Of a stretch of 64,000 bases of DNA, positions 23,792 through 34,999 are shown piece by piece. Position 1 is the first letter of the stretch; each line of letters opens with the position of its first letter. This DNA is from Liquidambar formosana (taxonomy: Eukaryota; Streptophyta; Magnoliopsida; Saxifragales; Altingiaceae). The notes beneath the pieces were generated by a model. The model saw nothing but the letters and a program-made list of their open reading frames with translations, searched no databases and was not told the origin of the DNA. The stretch covers positions 55,124,196-55,188,195 of the forward strand of contig CM077820.1 in the NCBI GenBank assembly GCA_039720395.1. The letters run 5' to 3'. A program made the translations under genes and the position numbers.

Positions 23792-24299
23792 AAATCAGTT
23801 CGTAAATATAGAACCCATTATTCGGTTTGTAAAATATAAAAGGTTAAAATGGGTATTTTTCAAAAAATATTTCTTTTTGGTTAAAGAATCTTAAAAAAAA
23901 GGGGTTTTAGAGTTAAAACTTCTTACGGTGGGTTTTTTGTTAACAGCAGTCCCCCAACAGGGGTTATTGCTAATTTCCCCTTTTTTTTTTCTTTTTTCTT
24001 TTTTCTTTTTTGAGTGTACCCATTTGGTGGTTGTTTTGGCAATTTAGATAACTAACACGAGCTGTGAAACAAGGACCTCGATCCAGAGATAAGCTAATTC
24101 AATTACAACTGTGAATTTTTACTAAGGATTTAAGCCAAAATGTCATCAGAAGAGGTGATGGGGTGATAAATTTTAACCGGCTGAACCCAACTGGAGCTAT
24201 ATTCATGCAAATTTTGTGTTAGAGTGATACAACGCATACTCCTACAAAGTTCAAGATAAAAGGGGGGAGGGGGAAATCTTCATAAATTATAGAGAATGA

Positions 24300-24950
24300 A
24301 CCATTGCTTCAAAAAATGAAAAAACATCTAAAATGCATTTGATTAATAATAACACTTACCATAAAACATATAATTCCTGTGAAAAGGCCGATCACACAAG
24401 CTCCTAGAAGTATAAAAAAAATCAAGATATAATCTATATGACTATCTAGTAGATGAATTGGAAAAAAAATAAATAAATAAATAAATGAATTGCAAAGAAA
24501 AGGCCGCATGCATGCATGTTTCATTTCATTGATCAGCACTTGGTTTAGAAACTCATGCGCATCTTGCTCATGGCACTGTCATAGGAAATTTATTTTAAAT
24601 GTGGGAAATATGGCTGTTATTCACATATCTTAATTTACAAGAATCATGGTGTAAGAAAAAAAAAAAAAAAAGGGATCATGAATTAATTCTAAACTCTCCA
24701 TATCACTTCTACCATTAGCACCTCCAATTTCCAACTTCCTAATTGTTTCTCCTTCACTTCAACCAGGGACCTATGGCCCATGGGGGAAAAGGGCCACCCA
24801 CTATGAGAGAAAGAATTGGATTACAAATACGCAGCTCAAGGAATTATGAATCATATAAGTACACAGTTTTAAGAATCATCCCTATACCTGAAACAATAAC
24901 AACAGAACAAATTATTGAAAATTAATAGTAAAGCAATCAAGGAGAATTTG
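24300..24950. other. array flank blocks B and A, 3' of F7
   Basis: No gene. Bases 24300-24410 match block B and 24710-24950 match block A, in the order seen beside other F-box copies. This ties the F7 remnant to the same duplication family. Confidence 0.6.
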
Positions 24951-25019
24951 AGATAGTAGTTCTCTTGCCTCCACGTGCCCTTATTCTTCGTTTTCCCTCT
25001 CAACTTGCCCTTTCCTAAG

Positions 25020-26208
25020 CAAAATCCTCACACTGCTAAACCCCATCACTTCAATTGTCCTGCCCCACAGTGCATTCCCCTCCCTCGAGTAAAACTAGCG
25101 TCTCCTTTAAAAGAAGGAGACTCTCAAGCCAACCTATCTCCCATAAGTCACTCCATCTTCCAAGTCTCTCCCCTTTTTGACTCTCAAGGTCATAATTAAG
25201 AAACTAGAATGTCATAGCAAAGTGAGGTTGTAACCCTCATTTGCAATATTAGTTCATCGTTATTGGTAAAGCCTAGGGTTATGTTTGTTATGAGAAAATA
25301 AAGGAGGGAATGGAATGGTGATTTTGTTGTCCAAAAAAAAGTGAGTACTTGGTTGAACAAGGAAATGGAATGACTATTCCTTTATGGGGTCTATTCCCTC
25401 CAATGTCCCTCTAATGAGAGAACAACCACTCATTCCCAAACCAAAAAGAATAACTATTCCTATCTTTCGAGGAGTAAAAATCATTAAAAATATATCCCAC
25501 TTACATTTTTTCATTCCATTCCATTCCCACTTCTTACCAAACATTAAGATAAAATGTCTATTCTCATTCATTTCCCACTCCTATTCCATTCCATTGTCTC
25601 CAACCAAACGCAGCCTAGGAGTCTCTCATTGCTTAGTCCAGACTAAGCCACACCGTACTCCCTCATTACCCATAAGAATAGTCAGAATAGGCATCCCATT
25701 CTTCAGAAACCGAGAGGCAGAGTGATACAGCCCTTCGCTGTCCAAGTAAAGGAAGCCAAATCCTTCTCATCACCAAGTTCCAACCGTGAGACTCTTGTCC
25801 TGCAAGTAAAGAAAGCGACTATAGAGATGCTGATATGGAAAGATTAGATTGCCATGGATGGTTAGCCGAACAACATATGCTTTAAATTGAAAACCAATGT
25901 AATGTACTGATTTTGTACATTAACTGAACCAACTGATGTAAAAAGCTTGGACGGAAATGAGATCTCCAACCGCACCTGAATAACAGATATTGGGTCATAC
26001 AAGAACACTCTAATTGTATGTATTGAAGATAGCCATCACTGTAAGAAGAGGCGCGATAAAGGTGGGTGGTGATGAAAGTAGGGTGGGTGATTGTTGCATA
26101 CCCTTATTTATTTTTTTTTTTTTTTTGGCAGAACCCATCTCAATCAGATGACGGTTTTGACGGATAACCATCGATTACGACGTCGTGCCGCAGATCCTTC
26201 CACATCAT
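25020..26208 (-). pseudogene. F-box remnant F7
   Basis: Three separate pieces of an F-box gene remain in order. The N-terminal piece (about 25915-26208) matches the start and F-box of the paralogues but is interrupted near 26105 by a T-rich insertion and has lost bases in the F-box. A middle piece at 25620-25725 matches the WVMREYG region of F6. A C-terminal piece lies at 25020-25275. The region between the middle and N-terminal pieces is unrelated DNA, and a 334-bp element sits between the middle and C-terminal pieces. It cannot encode a protein of the family. Confidence 0.85.
25278..25611. mobile_element. hAT-like MITE inside F7
   Basis: An 8-bp direct repeat, agcctagg, flanks it at 25270-25277 and 25612-25619. 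F6 has the single-copy site (taaagcctagggg). The ends are loosely inverted (gttatgtttgttatgag against ctccaaccaaacgc). The interior is rich in ggaatgg/ccattcc. No coding capacity. The duplication length fits hAT. Confidence 0.65.
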
Positions 26209-27186
26209 TACCTAAAGAAAGAAAATAAGAGAGCAGAAGTGTTACCTGTTGTCGGCGGACGACGGAGGGCGGAGACGAAAGAATCGACGAGTGCGGAGGA
26301 CCCTGATAGCTGGAGAAAGATGGGTTGATAGCTGATTGTGTGAATCGGTGGTTACCCCATCTCTTTTGGTTGCTAACTAAAAGCGGTGTTAGCAACACCG
26401 CTTTTAGATTTTTTCTTTTCTTGTATCCAGATGCATATAAATGCCACCATGGGCACGTGCAGCAACTCAAATTTTTTGTATCTTTGTTTGTTTTTTTATT
26501 AAGTAATTTTTGACAATATTACTAAAAAAACTCAATAATTTTTGAAGACTTGTGGTGATAAAATTGGTGAATAGTGTAGGAATTTTGGTTTGTCTTAATG
26601 TGTACAATTTAATTCTTAGAATTTAGAGGTTTTTCTCACAAAGCATTTGATTTTAGCTGTCAATAAGTTCTTATGGGTAACCATTCGAAAAAGAAAAGGA
26701 AAAAAAAAAAATCCTAGATCATTCTATATGTCAAATAAAAATGTATTTTGAAAAATGTTTTAGACGGTTACCTAACATATAAAAAATATATATATCAAGT
26801 TCGGTTCTATGCATAGGGTACAATCTCCCAATATATGATGTTAATATATAAAAATCAACATGTTGATGAAACCAGATCCATATATATACATATGACATCA
26901 AAAACCAATGAAGGCGTGCATGCAATAAGCCAATAATCAACCATCGTTACTAGAACTACTAGTATAATTACAATTATTTATCGTTCACATATCACCACCC
27001 AGGATTTTTAAGTTCAATTCGTTTCATCTTCCCCTTTCATAAAATTTCTAACCAATCATCTGAACACAAACCTATCTATCTCCCGCAAGATTTGTATGCA
27101 TGCCACTCACAGGACATTAAAGGGCTGTTTGATCGTTCACGTGAAAAATAAACAATTTGAGTATATTTTACATAAATGTACAAATC

Positions 27187-27218
<32 letters not shown>

Positions 27219-30200
27219 TATATATTCTTTTTCTTCTTTTTTTTTTTTCCTAAAAGCCACAAGCATCATAGAAATCAGTAGCATCCAACTAAATTGGCAC
27301 CCCCAAGACCTCCTAATCACGTGCTCAGTGTTAGTAAAAGAAAACAAAAGAGAAATACAAAGAAAAAGAAAAAGGATAAAGGAAGAGTCTGATGACATCT
27401 TCCAACCTATGAGCTTTTTAGCTCAGTCGGTATTCAAAGTGGGGTGGGGTTTGTATGCCTAAAGGAATCTCCATCTTTTTCACAATATGCTTGTCCTCAC
27501 AGCATCTTTCACTGTCAAGAGTGATAGTATGTGAGAAATTTCTTTGGATGGACTTGAAGCACCTGACATTTTTTTTTTTCTCCCAAGTCATTAAATCGCA
27601 AGCATAACAAATGGACAACATAATAACATAGTCCACCAAGAGATATTACAGCACATGTAAGACTAACCAGCCTAAGCCAAAATAAATAAATAAATACCTG
27701 TGACCAGCCATTTTGTCCAATAAAACCAAGAGCCCTGAACCATAAAATCAATTTGATTAAACAACAACTACAATCATCCAATCATTAGAGGTCATTATCC
27801 CTGGGTGATGGGTCATATCTTTTCCAGATTCATGGATTTGAGATGTGTCCTAACCAAAAACTTGAATGTAGGCAGTCAACAATGCAATGTTTTCAGAGAC
27901 ACCCTAGAATTAATGCTTACAAATTCCAGCAATGTTCTCACATATAACCACATAACAATGAAGACATTATAAACACTGAGCAACAACAAAATGCAATCTC
28001 CATTCTTGACTAGTCTGTTCAACTTTGGGCCCTACTTTTTAACAATGTTGGTCATGTACAGCTGAATTGTATTTATCTAACATCCACGCTATCTTCGATC
28101 TGCAATTTCTTCTTTTGATCCCAAAAACCCTAATAGGGGATAAGTTCGATTGTTTCCAATAAGGACTAAGGAGTGACGCAAGTTGGTTGTAAGGTTTGAT
28201 GGCGAAGCCAAGTATAAGATTCTTCAAGATATCAATATAGAGAGCTTCATGCATATGTTCTATTCAACGTACGAACCATATATTGAAATGAGAAAAGGCT
28301 CCCGGCCCTTTTTTCCCAAAATACTATTGAATGAGTATCATCTATATACATATATATAAGAACCTATCTTCTTTCACAATTCAGTCATAAATTCTACCTG
28401 GGATCATATCAAGCATCTATAGTAAATTTCATGTTCCTAATCATTTTCAGATTTAATCCTAGGACTGATGTTTATGGAAAAACAAATAAGATCTACGAAC
28501 ATGTTCATACAATAAATCATCTCACCATTCCTTCTTGCACTCACTGAGGACCAAAGAAAGGGCAAAGAACCAAGAAAAACACCCACAACAACACAAAATA
28601 ACAGAAAGTTATAAAACATGGTCACCAATTTATATATAATATGATCCTTATCACAAGCAACAATTACAAACAAACTTGAAAACGGACATAAAATAAGTCG
28701 ATAACAAGCCATAATCAGTAAAACTATAATTAAAAACATTATCTCGGACACATAATATCACCGGCCAATAGACTTTTTTTATTCCTTCATCCTTTCATAA
28801 AACTTCTGACTAATCATCTTGAGAAAAAATGTAGCTTCATCAGCAGTGATGTACCCTTTGAAAGCTTCTAGCAGTACATAACATGATTCTATAACAAAAT
28901 AGTCCACATGCATTAACCTGCAAGAAGGGTTTAAAGGAGAGATAAAGGCATAATTCAAAAAGTAGTGATATCCTTCATCCAAAAACATATATTGATTCAC
29001 AAACGGCATTTTTGTTAAGGATACATGTCAAAACATCATCAGAAGGGGCCGGTGACGGAAATATCAATTTTTAATATACCGTAAACTGAAGTCTCATCAA
29101 ATATGGTAGTTATCACGAGCAAGTTATTAATGTGAGTGAAAGAAAATAAAAAAGAGAGATTATTGATCTAAAGGAATTCTCCACAATATCAATATTCAAA
29201 ATATACCATACAGCAAGATCAATAATATTAAATCAGCTGGGCCAATTAATTGCTTCCAATCTAATCCCAAAAATTCACAGCATAAATTCATTTTTCCTCG
29301 AACTTGCTTCCAAACAGATCCAAGAATGCTTTTATTTTCCCTACAATGTACTCACAAGCGTTACTCACTTATTGAATGAGAACACAGCAGACTTGGGCAA
29401 TTGAAACCAAAGAAATAGGGGACAGCCTAGTGAACTGGTGAGTGGTGACCCAGTCACATCTCCAGTTTGGTTCTTTAGTTGGGATGTTAAGCATATGGCC
29501 CGGATAAAACCAGCATGACTTGGGCGAACCGGCCTCGATCATTTTATTGAACTGGACCAATCAAACCGATTTCACTTATCCTCGTGTTACCAGGATCTCT
29601 TAACCCCCTTGGAACCACACTTTGGGGTCCCCAAACCGAAACGCATTTCGTTTCGCGACCTAGATCTCCATTTTTAGTGTCCCGAAAATGTGATAAAGGG
29701 TGAGAGATTCTTTTGAAAGAATATGAAAATTACAACTTTAACTAAATTTAAGCATTGAATATTTTGGAAATACAATTATACATTAAATTTACTAACATTT
29801 TATAGTAGTTTGAGAATCTCATTTAATTACTAATAATCATAATTTGAGAGTTAGAGTTGTAGCTTTGAAAACAAAGTATCTAATAGCTAAAGCATTATAC
29901 TTGTACCCCCACCACGTAGCACGTGGTAGAGCAAACCACACTCCAGATAAAATTGACTTATCCTAAATCCATGATAACTTGTGTTGGGAAGATTTGAAAC
30001 GTGAACACAAATATAAACAAAGCTCCTTCCACCATAAGTCCATACTCCTGTTTTGATAAAATGCTTACAGCATAGACATTTAACCATTTCAAATGCATAC
30101 GCTTATAACAAATACCAAATATAGATAAAACATAATATAATTAATATTAAGCGTTCAAACTGACTGACCCCAGTTAAACCAATGACCTGATGGGGTTGGT

Positions 30201-30665
30201 GTATGGCCAGTCCGGGTCTAATAACTATGATTGAGTTTATAACACTTACCAAAAATCATATATTTCCTGCATGTGGAAAAGCCAATCATAGATGCTCCTA
30301 GAATATAGATATATACATCAATAATAGAATTTCTATCTAGTAGATGAATTGTATAAAAAATAAAAGGAATAATGGATTAATTAATAACTAGCTCCCCATA
30401 TCACTTCCCCTACTATTAGTATCCTCTATTTCCTACTTGCTCATTGTTTCACCATTACTCCAACCATAGCCCTGAGGGTTAATAGCTACTCAACATGAGA
30501 TAAACAATTGCTATGCAAATGAGCAACCAAAGAAATTATACAAGTTTACAGTTTTAAGAATCAACCCTATACTTGAAACAATAGCATTAATTGTAAAACA
30601 ATCAAGGAAAATTTCAGATAGTAATTATCTTGCCTGCTTGTTTTATTCCTCACCTTTTCCTTCCT
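26209..30665. other. gene-free spacer between F7 and F8
   Basis: No supported gene. A perfect hairpin lies at 26377-26407 and a (TA)n microsatellite at about 27188-27210. Bases 28430-29060 resemble the flank blocks at 6060-6830 and 13080-13870, and 30410-30620 are flank block A of F8. Bases 29370-30230 show nothing recognisable. Confidence 0.5.
26377..26407. repeat. perfect 14-bp inverted repeat
   Basis: CTAAAAGCGGTGTT and AACACCGCTTTTAG are exact reverse complements separated by AGC. The hairpin lies about 170 bp beyond the lost start of F7, in no gene. Confidence 0.9.
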
Positions 30666-31871
30666 TCAGCCCCCAATCAACTTCCTCTTTCCTAAGCGAA
30701 TCCTCTTACTACTAACCTCCTCGAATAAATCTTCTTGCCTCCACCGTGCATTCCCTTCCTCGAGTAAAACTAGTGTCTCCTTGAAAGGAACTAGATTCAT
30801 TGTATGTTCATGGAGATGGATTCCACCAAGATCCTTAAGTTGTAGACTCTCAAGGTCACAAGAAAGCAGGTATTTATCCTTCCTTTCCAATAGTAGTTCA
30901 TTGTTCATGGTAAAGCCCCAGGACCTCTCAAGTTGTCCCTCTGGTAAGGAAATAGTGTACTGTTTCGTCCAACATTCAGCCACACCGTACTCCCTCATTA
31001 CCCATGTGTAACAATGCGCATTGCTTGAACAAACCAACAGGGAAAGGGATTCCTTCAACACTGCAAGTGACAAATCTCTGCATCTAACCCCAGCAATGGA
31101 ATAGTTTGGTAAGTCCATCTTTCCAAATACCTCATCACCAATATCAAATGACATGACCATAGTACGACGTCTATCTATTGCTGTTCTAGTAGCAACCCAA
31201 TGGACATATCCGTTAATGTATGCATTTAATGAACCTTATGGAAAACATGGAGCAACGGCTTCAATCCTTCTCCATGAATTCGTGCTCAGTGTATAAATCT
31301 AAACTTGAGGGGGTGAGTTTGCAATGTATCTATTATGAATATTTCGAAGGAAGAGAATCCTCACGACCTTGTAGTCATTACTCTGACGGCAAAAACCAAA
31401 TCCAAGAAGGATAGAATTATTGCTGCAGAAATATTGAGGGTCCATGGTCGAACTTGGGAGGGTCTTGAATTTTCTGATGGAGGGGTTCCACAACACTATA
31501 ATGCCACCAGAAATCCCATGATATACATTAGATGATAAGCATATTACACCATTAACTGTACCAAGGGACATAAAAAGCTTGGACGGAGAAGTAAATGGCA
31601 TCCCCAAGTAGTCATGATTAACAGAAGTTGGGTCACAATGTAGGAACTGTATTCGTACATGAGAAAGCACCAACCTCATGTATTGAACATACCCATCACG
31701 GCAAGAAGAGGCGCGACTGAGATGCATGCTGATGAAAGTAGGGCGGGTGACTGTGGCATACCATTTTTTGCATACGCACTTGAATCTGATTAAAGTTTTG
31801 ACGGGTAGCCTTAAAAGGATATGGATCACGACGTCCACCGGGAGCTGCTTCGACATTGTAGGCATGTTCAT
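30666..31871 (-). pseudogene. F-box pseudogene F8, two nonsense codons
   Basis: The reading frame is continuous from 31871 to 30666 except for two in-frame stops, so this is decay by substitution rather than frameshift. It starts MNMPTMSKQLPVDVVIHILL, followed by CVCKKWYATVTRPTF and VLWNPSIRKFKTLPSST. The first stop replaces the Glu codon in the VEVYTLSTDSW motif (tag near 31300). The second follows CFP near 31237. The rest reads DIGDEVFGKMDLPNY, WVMREYGVAECWTKQY and a basic end, SSKRIRLGKRK, to the stop at 30666. Two substitutions to stops are unlikely to be assembly errors. Confidence 0.88.
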
Positions 31872-32435
31872 CGGATTGTAGATTTTTCAACTCCCTTTTC
31901 TTCTCCTCTTTTTTTCTCTCTTCCTCTTTCCTTTTTCTCTCTCTTTACAGACCTAAGATGGGGTTTTGTTGAACTCAGATTTGTTGGTTGGGAATGGTTG
32001 AGATGGAGGTTTTGATCTGGTATTAATGGCGGTTACTGGGTTTTAGCATGTGGGAAGGCAGAGATGGAGAAGGAATTGATGTGGGTTTCGGATGAAACGG
32101 TGAGTGGAGCAGAGGGTTTGGAGTAGATGAAGGAGGGCGCTGGTTGTGGATTTCGCTGGAGAAGAAGTAGAAATGATCGTGGTGATTTGGGTGTGGGGTT
32201 TTGCGGGTTGCAGGACAAGGAGGTGTTTGCCTGGTGGGTTTTATGGGTATAAATTTAGGGAGCAGGTGGTGGGCTGGGTGGTCGGGGACGATAGTGGCGG
32301 TGCTGGAGAGGTGATGCCGCTTGCTGTTCGGTGATAAGGATGTCGTTGTGGATGGTGGTCCCAGCAACGCCCGAAAATGAAGTGGACCTTCGATTTGCTT
32401 GGGTCAGAAAATGGAGTGACTTTGACTCTTTGAGC
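31872..32435. other. 5' flank of F8
   Basis: Pyrimidine-rich leader-like sequence at 31885-31945, then G-rich DNA. Open frames on both strands are composition by-products. Resemblance to 40330-40480, upstream of F9 (tgtgggctccgagtgaagaggtg there, tgtgggtttcggatgaaacgg here), suggests shared ancestral 5' flank. Confidence 0.4.
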
Positions 32436-32618
32436 TAGGGGTGCAAAATGGTTCGGGTAGACCCGAGGACCGGACCGTTCCGTGCAATTCGGTCCGGTCC
32501 GGTCCGGGCCAAATCAAATTCGGTCCGGTTCCGGTCCAAAATCTTAAGTCCCGAATTACTTCGGTCCGGGCCACGGTTTAGGGGTTTTAGTCCCGGACCG
32601 GGCCGAATTCCCGAATTC

Positions 32619-32665
<47 letters not shown>

Positions 32666-32994
32666 TATGTTAATATTAATGTATTATACTCAATAAATAA
32701 GTATTATTCAATGAATAATAATTCTTATTCAATAAATTTCTTACCTTTTACCAAAAACAAAACTAAAACAAAAAACAAAAAAAAAAACCAAAAACAAAAA
32801 AAACAAAACAAAAAAAAAAAAAACAAACAAACCAAGAACCGGACCGGCCCGGATCGAATTTTTCGGTTCGGTCCCGGTCCCGGTCCAAGCCTAAATCGGT
32901 CCGGTTCCGGGACAAATTTTGAAGTCCCGAATTAGTTCGGTCCGGTCCAGAAACACCTCTGGCCCGGACCGGCCCGGACCGATTTGCACGCCTA
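32436..32994. mobile_element. non-autonomous hAT element
   Basis: The ends are taggggtgcaaa and, inverted, taggcgtgcaaa. An 8-bp target duplication, ctttgagc, lies at 32428-32435 and 32995-33002. Subterminal CGGTCCGG repeats resemble those of the F2 insertion, so the two belong to one family. The interior has an (AT)n tract (about 32622-32661). No transposase frame. Confidence 0.9.
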
Positions 32995-33007
32995 CTTTGA
33001 GCACAGG

Positions 33008-33428
33008 TTCCACTGTGGGAACGGCTGTTGCAACCCCCATTTTTATCACCCACTTTTTTTTCTTTTTTTTTTTTTTTTTTTGTTAATTTTTAAGATTTTA
33101 TGAAAAATATAAATGGTTTTTATAAAATCCGGTCACTTGATCCATTAAAAAACATCATTTTGAACAATTTTGTAGGAAAAAGTTTTTCCAAAATCTATTG
33201 TTTAAATATACTTTTTGACAAAAAAATGTAATAAAGGCTATAAATAGTTAAAATGTATGTTTAAACGATAGATTTAGAAAAAGCTTTCTCCTATAAAATT
33301 GTTCAAAATGATGTTTTCTAGTGGATATCACAATCGGGCTTCATAAAAACCTTTTATATTTTGCATAAAACTTTAAAAACCTAAAGGATGGGAGGTGGGG
33401 TGAAAAATGCGGTGTGCAATAGCCGTTA
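33008..33428. mobile_element. foldback MITE between two hAT elements
   Basis: The two halves are long inverted copies: aacggctgttgca pairs with tgcaatagccgtt, aaaacatcattttgaacaat with attgttcaaaatgatgtttt, and aatctattgtttaaat with atgtttaaacgatagattt. Arms are about 190 bp with a short AT-rich centre. Exact ends are uncertain by a few bases. Confidence 0.75.
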
Positions 33429-33436
33429 CCTTCCAC

Positions 33437-34139
33437 TAGGGGTGTTAATGGTTCGGTTTGGTTCGGTTTTAGGAGAGATTTCAAACCAAACCATTATACT
33501 TCGGTTTTGTTCCTCCCAAACCAAAACCAAACCATACTATACTATGAAAAAACCAAACCAAACCAAACCATCATATTTCGGTTTGGTTTGGTTCGGTTCG
33601 GTTCGGTTCGGTTTCGGTTTTAACTTATCAAGTAACAACAAATAATTGAAAATGAAAAAAATGACATGCCAAACTCCAAATAAAAACATTTTTAATAAAA
33701 GCATTACATTAGCAACTAAAAAAAACAAACATTGTATCAAAATAGAAACATATTAACATATATCAATACGTCAATATCACACACAACATTAATACACACA
33801 AATAATAGCTAGTTTAATACATGCCAATCTAAAAAAGGGAAAACAATAAGAAACTTAAAATCAACAAAAACAAGCCCATTACCTATTTTACCTTTATTAG
33901 AATTGGGAATTTACAAACTTTAAGTTTATATATATATATATATTATATTTTTCGGTTTTTTCGGTTTTTCGGTTTGGTTTGGTTTTTTAAAACTGATAAC
34001 CAAAACCAAACCAATTGAGTTCGGTTTTCTAAAAGTAAAACCATAACCAAACCTAATGACAAAAAAACCAAACCAAACCGCCCGGTTCGGTTTGGTTCGG
34101 TTTGGTTCTCGGTTTTAACCAAAACCATTAACACCCCCA
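33437..34139. mobile_element. non-autonomous hAT element, second subfamily
   Basis: The ends are taggggtgttaatggtt and aaccattaacaccccca, with an 8-bp target duplication ccttccac at 33429-33436 and 34140-34147. The subterminal regions are CGGTTTGG/CCAAACCG repeats, unlike the CGGTCCGG type. The 703 bp contain no transposase. Open frames of repeated Asn-Gln-Thr-Lys or Phe-Gly-Ser-Val type are translated repeat. Confidence 0.92.
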
Positions 34140-34494
34140 CCTTCCACTATATAAGTAGTCTTAGGAAAGTGGGCTTGGGCTCTTCTTATTCAGCTAGGCT
34201 CGGTCCAATTTTGTTCTCAAAAACATAAATTTTTTTTTTTTTAGCAATAAAAAATAAAAATAAATAAAACAAACATGAATGTTATTAGACTATTAAACAT
34301 AATTATAAAATATAATAAAAGCTATTTTGTATAAAATGGAGGGAGATTAATATTGTTTATCAGCAAGGGTGTGATGGATGAAGGGAAGATCAGGTTTGTT
34401 GTATATGGGGAAGTGCCAAAGGAGGAGAGGGCTTGCAACAATGGTGAAGCCACTCGAAGCCATTTTAGATATAGCAAGACAGCTCAGCCGGAGA

Positions 34495-34990
34495 CTAGAT
34501 CAACCAATAGTATCTTCTTTTTAAAGAATACTTTCCCAAAATCTGAATGCCCTTTGTTCTATAACCAAAATTAACTAGGAAATCAACATCTTGATTTCCT
34601 TCTTTGTTAATACGATTTAATCGTACATTCATATTATTCTCTAAGACTAGTAGACTACCAATCACAATATTTGCACCTCCTTCTAGATAAATTATCTTAA
34701 TATCTTTTTCTTTGGCAAGAAGAATACCATTTTTAGGAGAAATGGCTTTTGTTTCTAGTGTCGTAACCTCATTATCATCGTCAAACTAAGCTAATTGCAT
34801 GATAATGAAGTTACCATAACTATAATTTTGCTATTTTTAACCAAACCGGCAAATTTCAATTTGAAAACCATCCTTTTTTAGGAGGACGCCTATGAATAAA
34901 TTTTTTATTCTTTTGCACCCAATTGATGAAATTAGAAGATGTATAATTAACCTTATCCAAAGCTAAATTAGGAAAAAAAAAGGTTTGTCG
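34495..34990 (-). pseudogene. unrecognised coding relic
   Basis: On the minus strand a frame of about 95 codons is open from near 34786 to a TAG at 34495. It has even amino-acid composition (ISPKNGILLAKEKDIKIIYL, then GGANIVIGSLLVLENN). An upstream stretch (34860-34990) also reads as plausible protein (SSNFINWVQKNKKFIHRRPP) before stops. I do not recognise the family. A retroelement or endogenous pararetrovirus fragment is one possibility. There is no start codon and no intact gene. Confidence 0.35.
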
Positions 34991-34999
34991 CTCTTTCAA

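Larger units (their letters stand above)
22328..23980. mobile_element. MULE-like non-autonomous element
   Basis: The left end, gggatttttggccatagcccc, and the inverted right end, ggggaaattagcaataacccc, are imperfect terminal repeats. Nine T lie directly before the element and ten T after it, compatible with the 9-bp target duplication of Mutator-like elements, although a T-run is weak evidence. The interior holds a 46-bp minisatellite, a GC-rich tandem duplication and a (CT)n tract. No transposase is visible. Confidence 0.55.

Noticed and set aside
23098..23805. Several overlapping open frames of 65-145 codons
   Set aside because: They come from a GC-rich tandem duplication and a CT microsatellite inside the MULE-like element. 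The predicted peptides are Arg/Ser/Pro-rich low complexity in all frames.
27415..27440. Possible tRNA or SINE A box (tagctcagtcggta)
   Set aside because: No B box at the right distance and no cloverleaf.
32448..34140. Open frames rich in Arg-Ser-Gly-Pro or Asn-Gln-Thr-Lys
   Set aside because: They are translated subterminal repeats of the two hAT elements.
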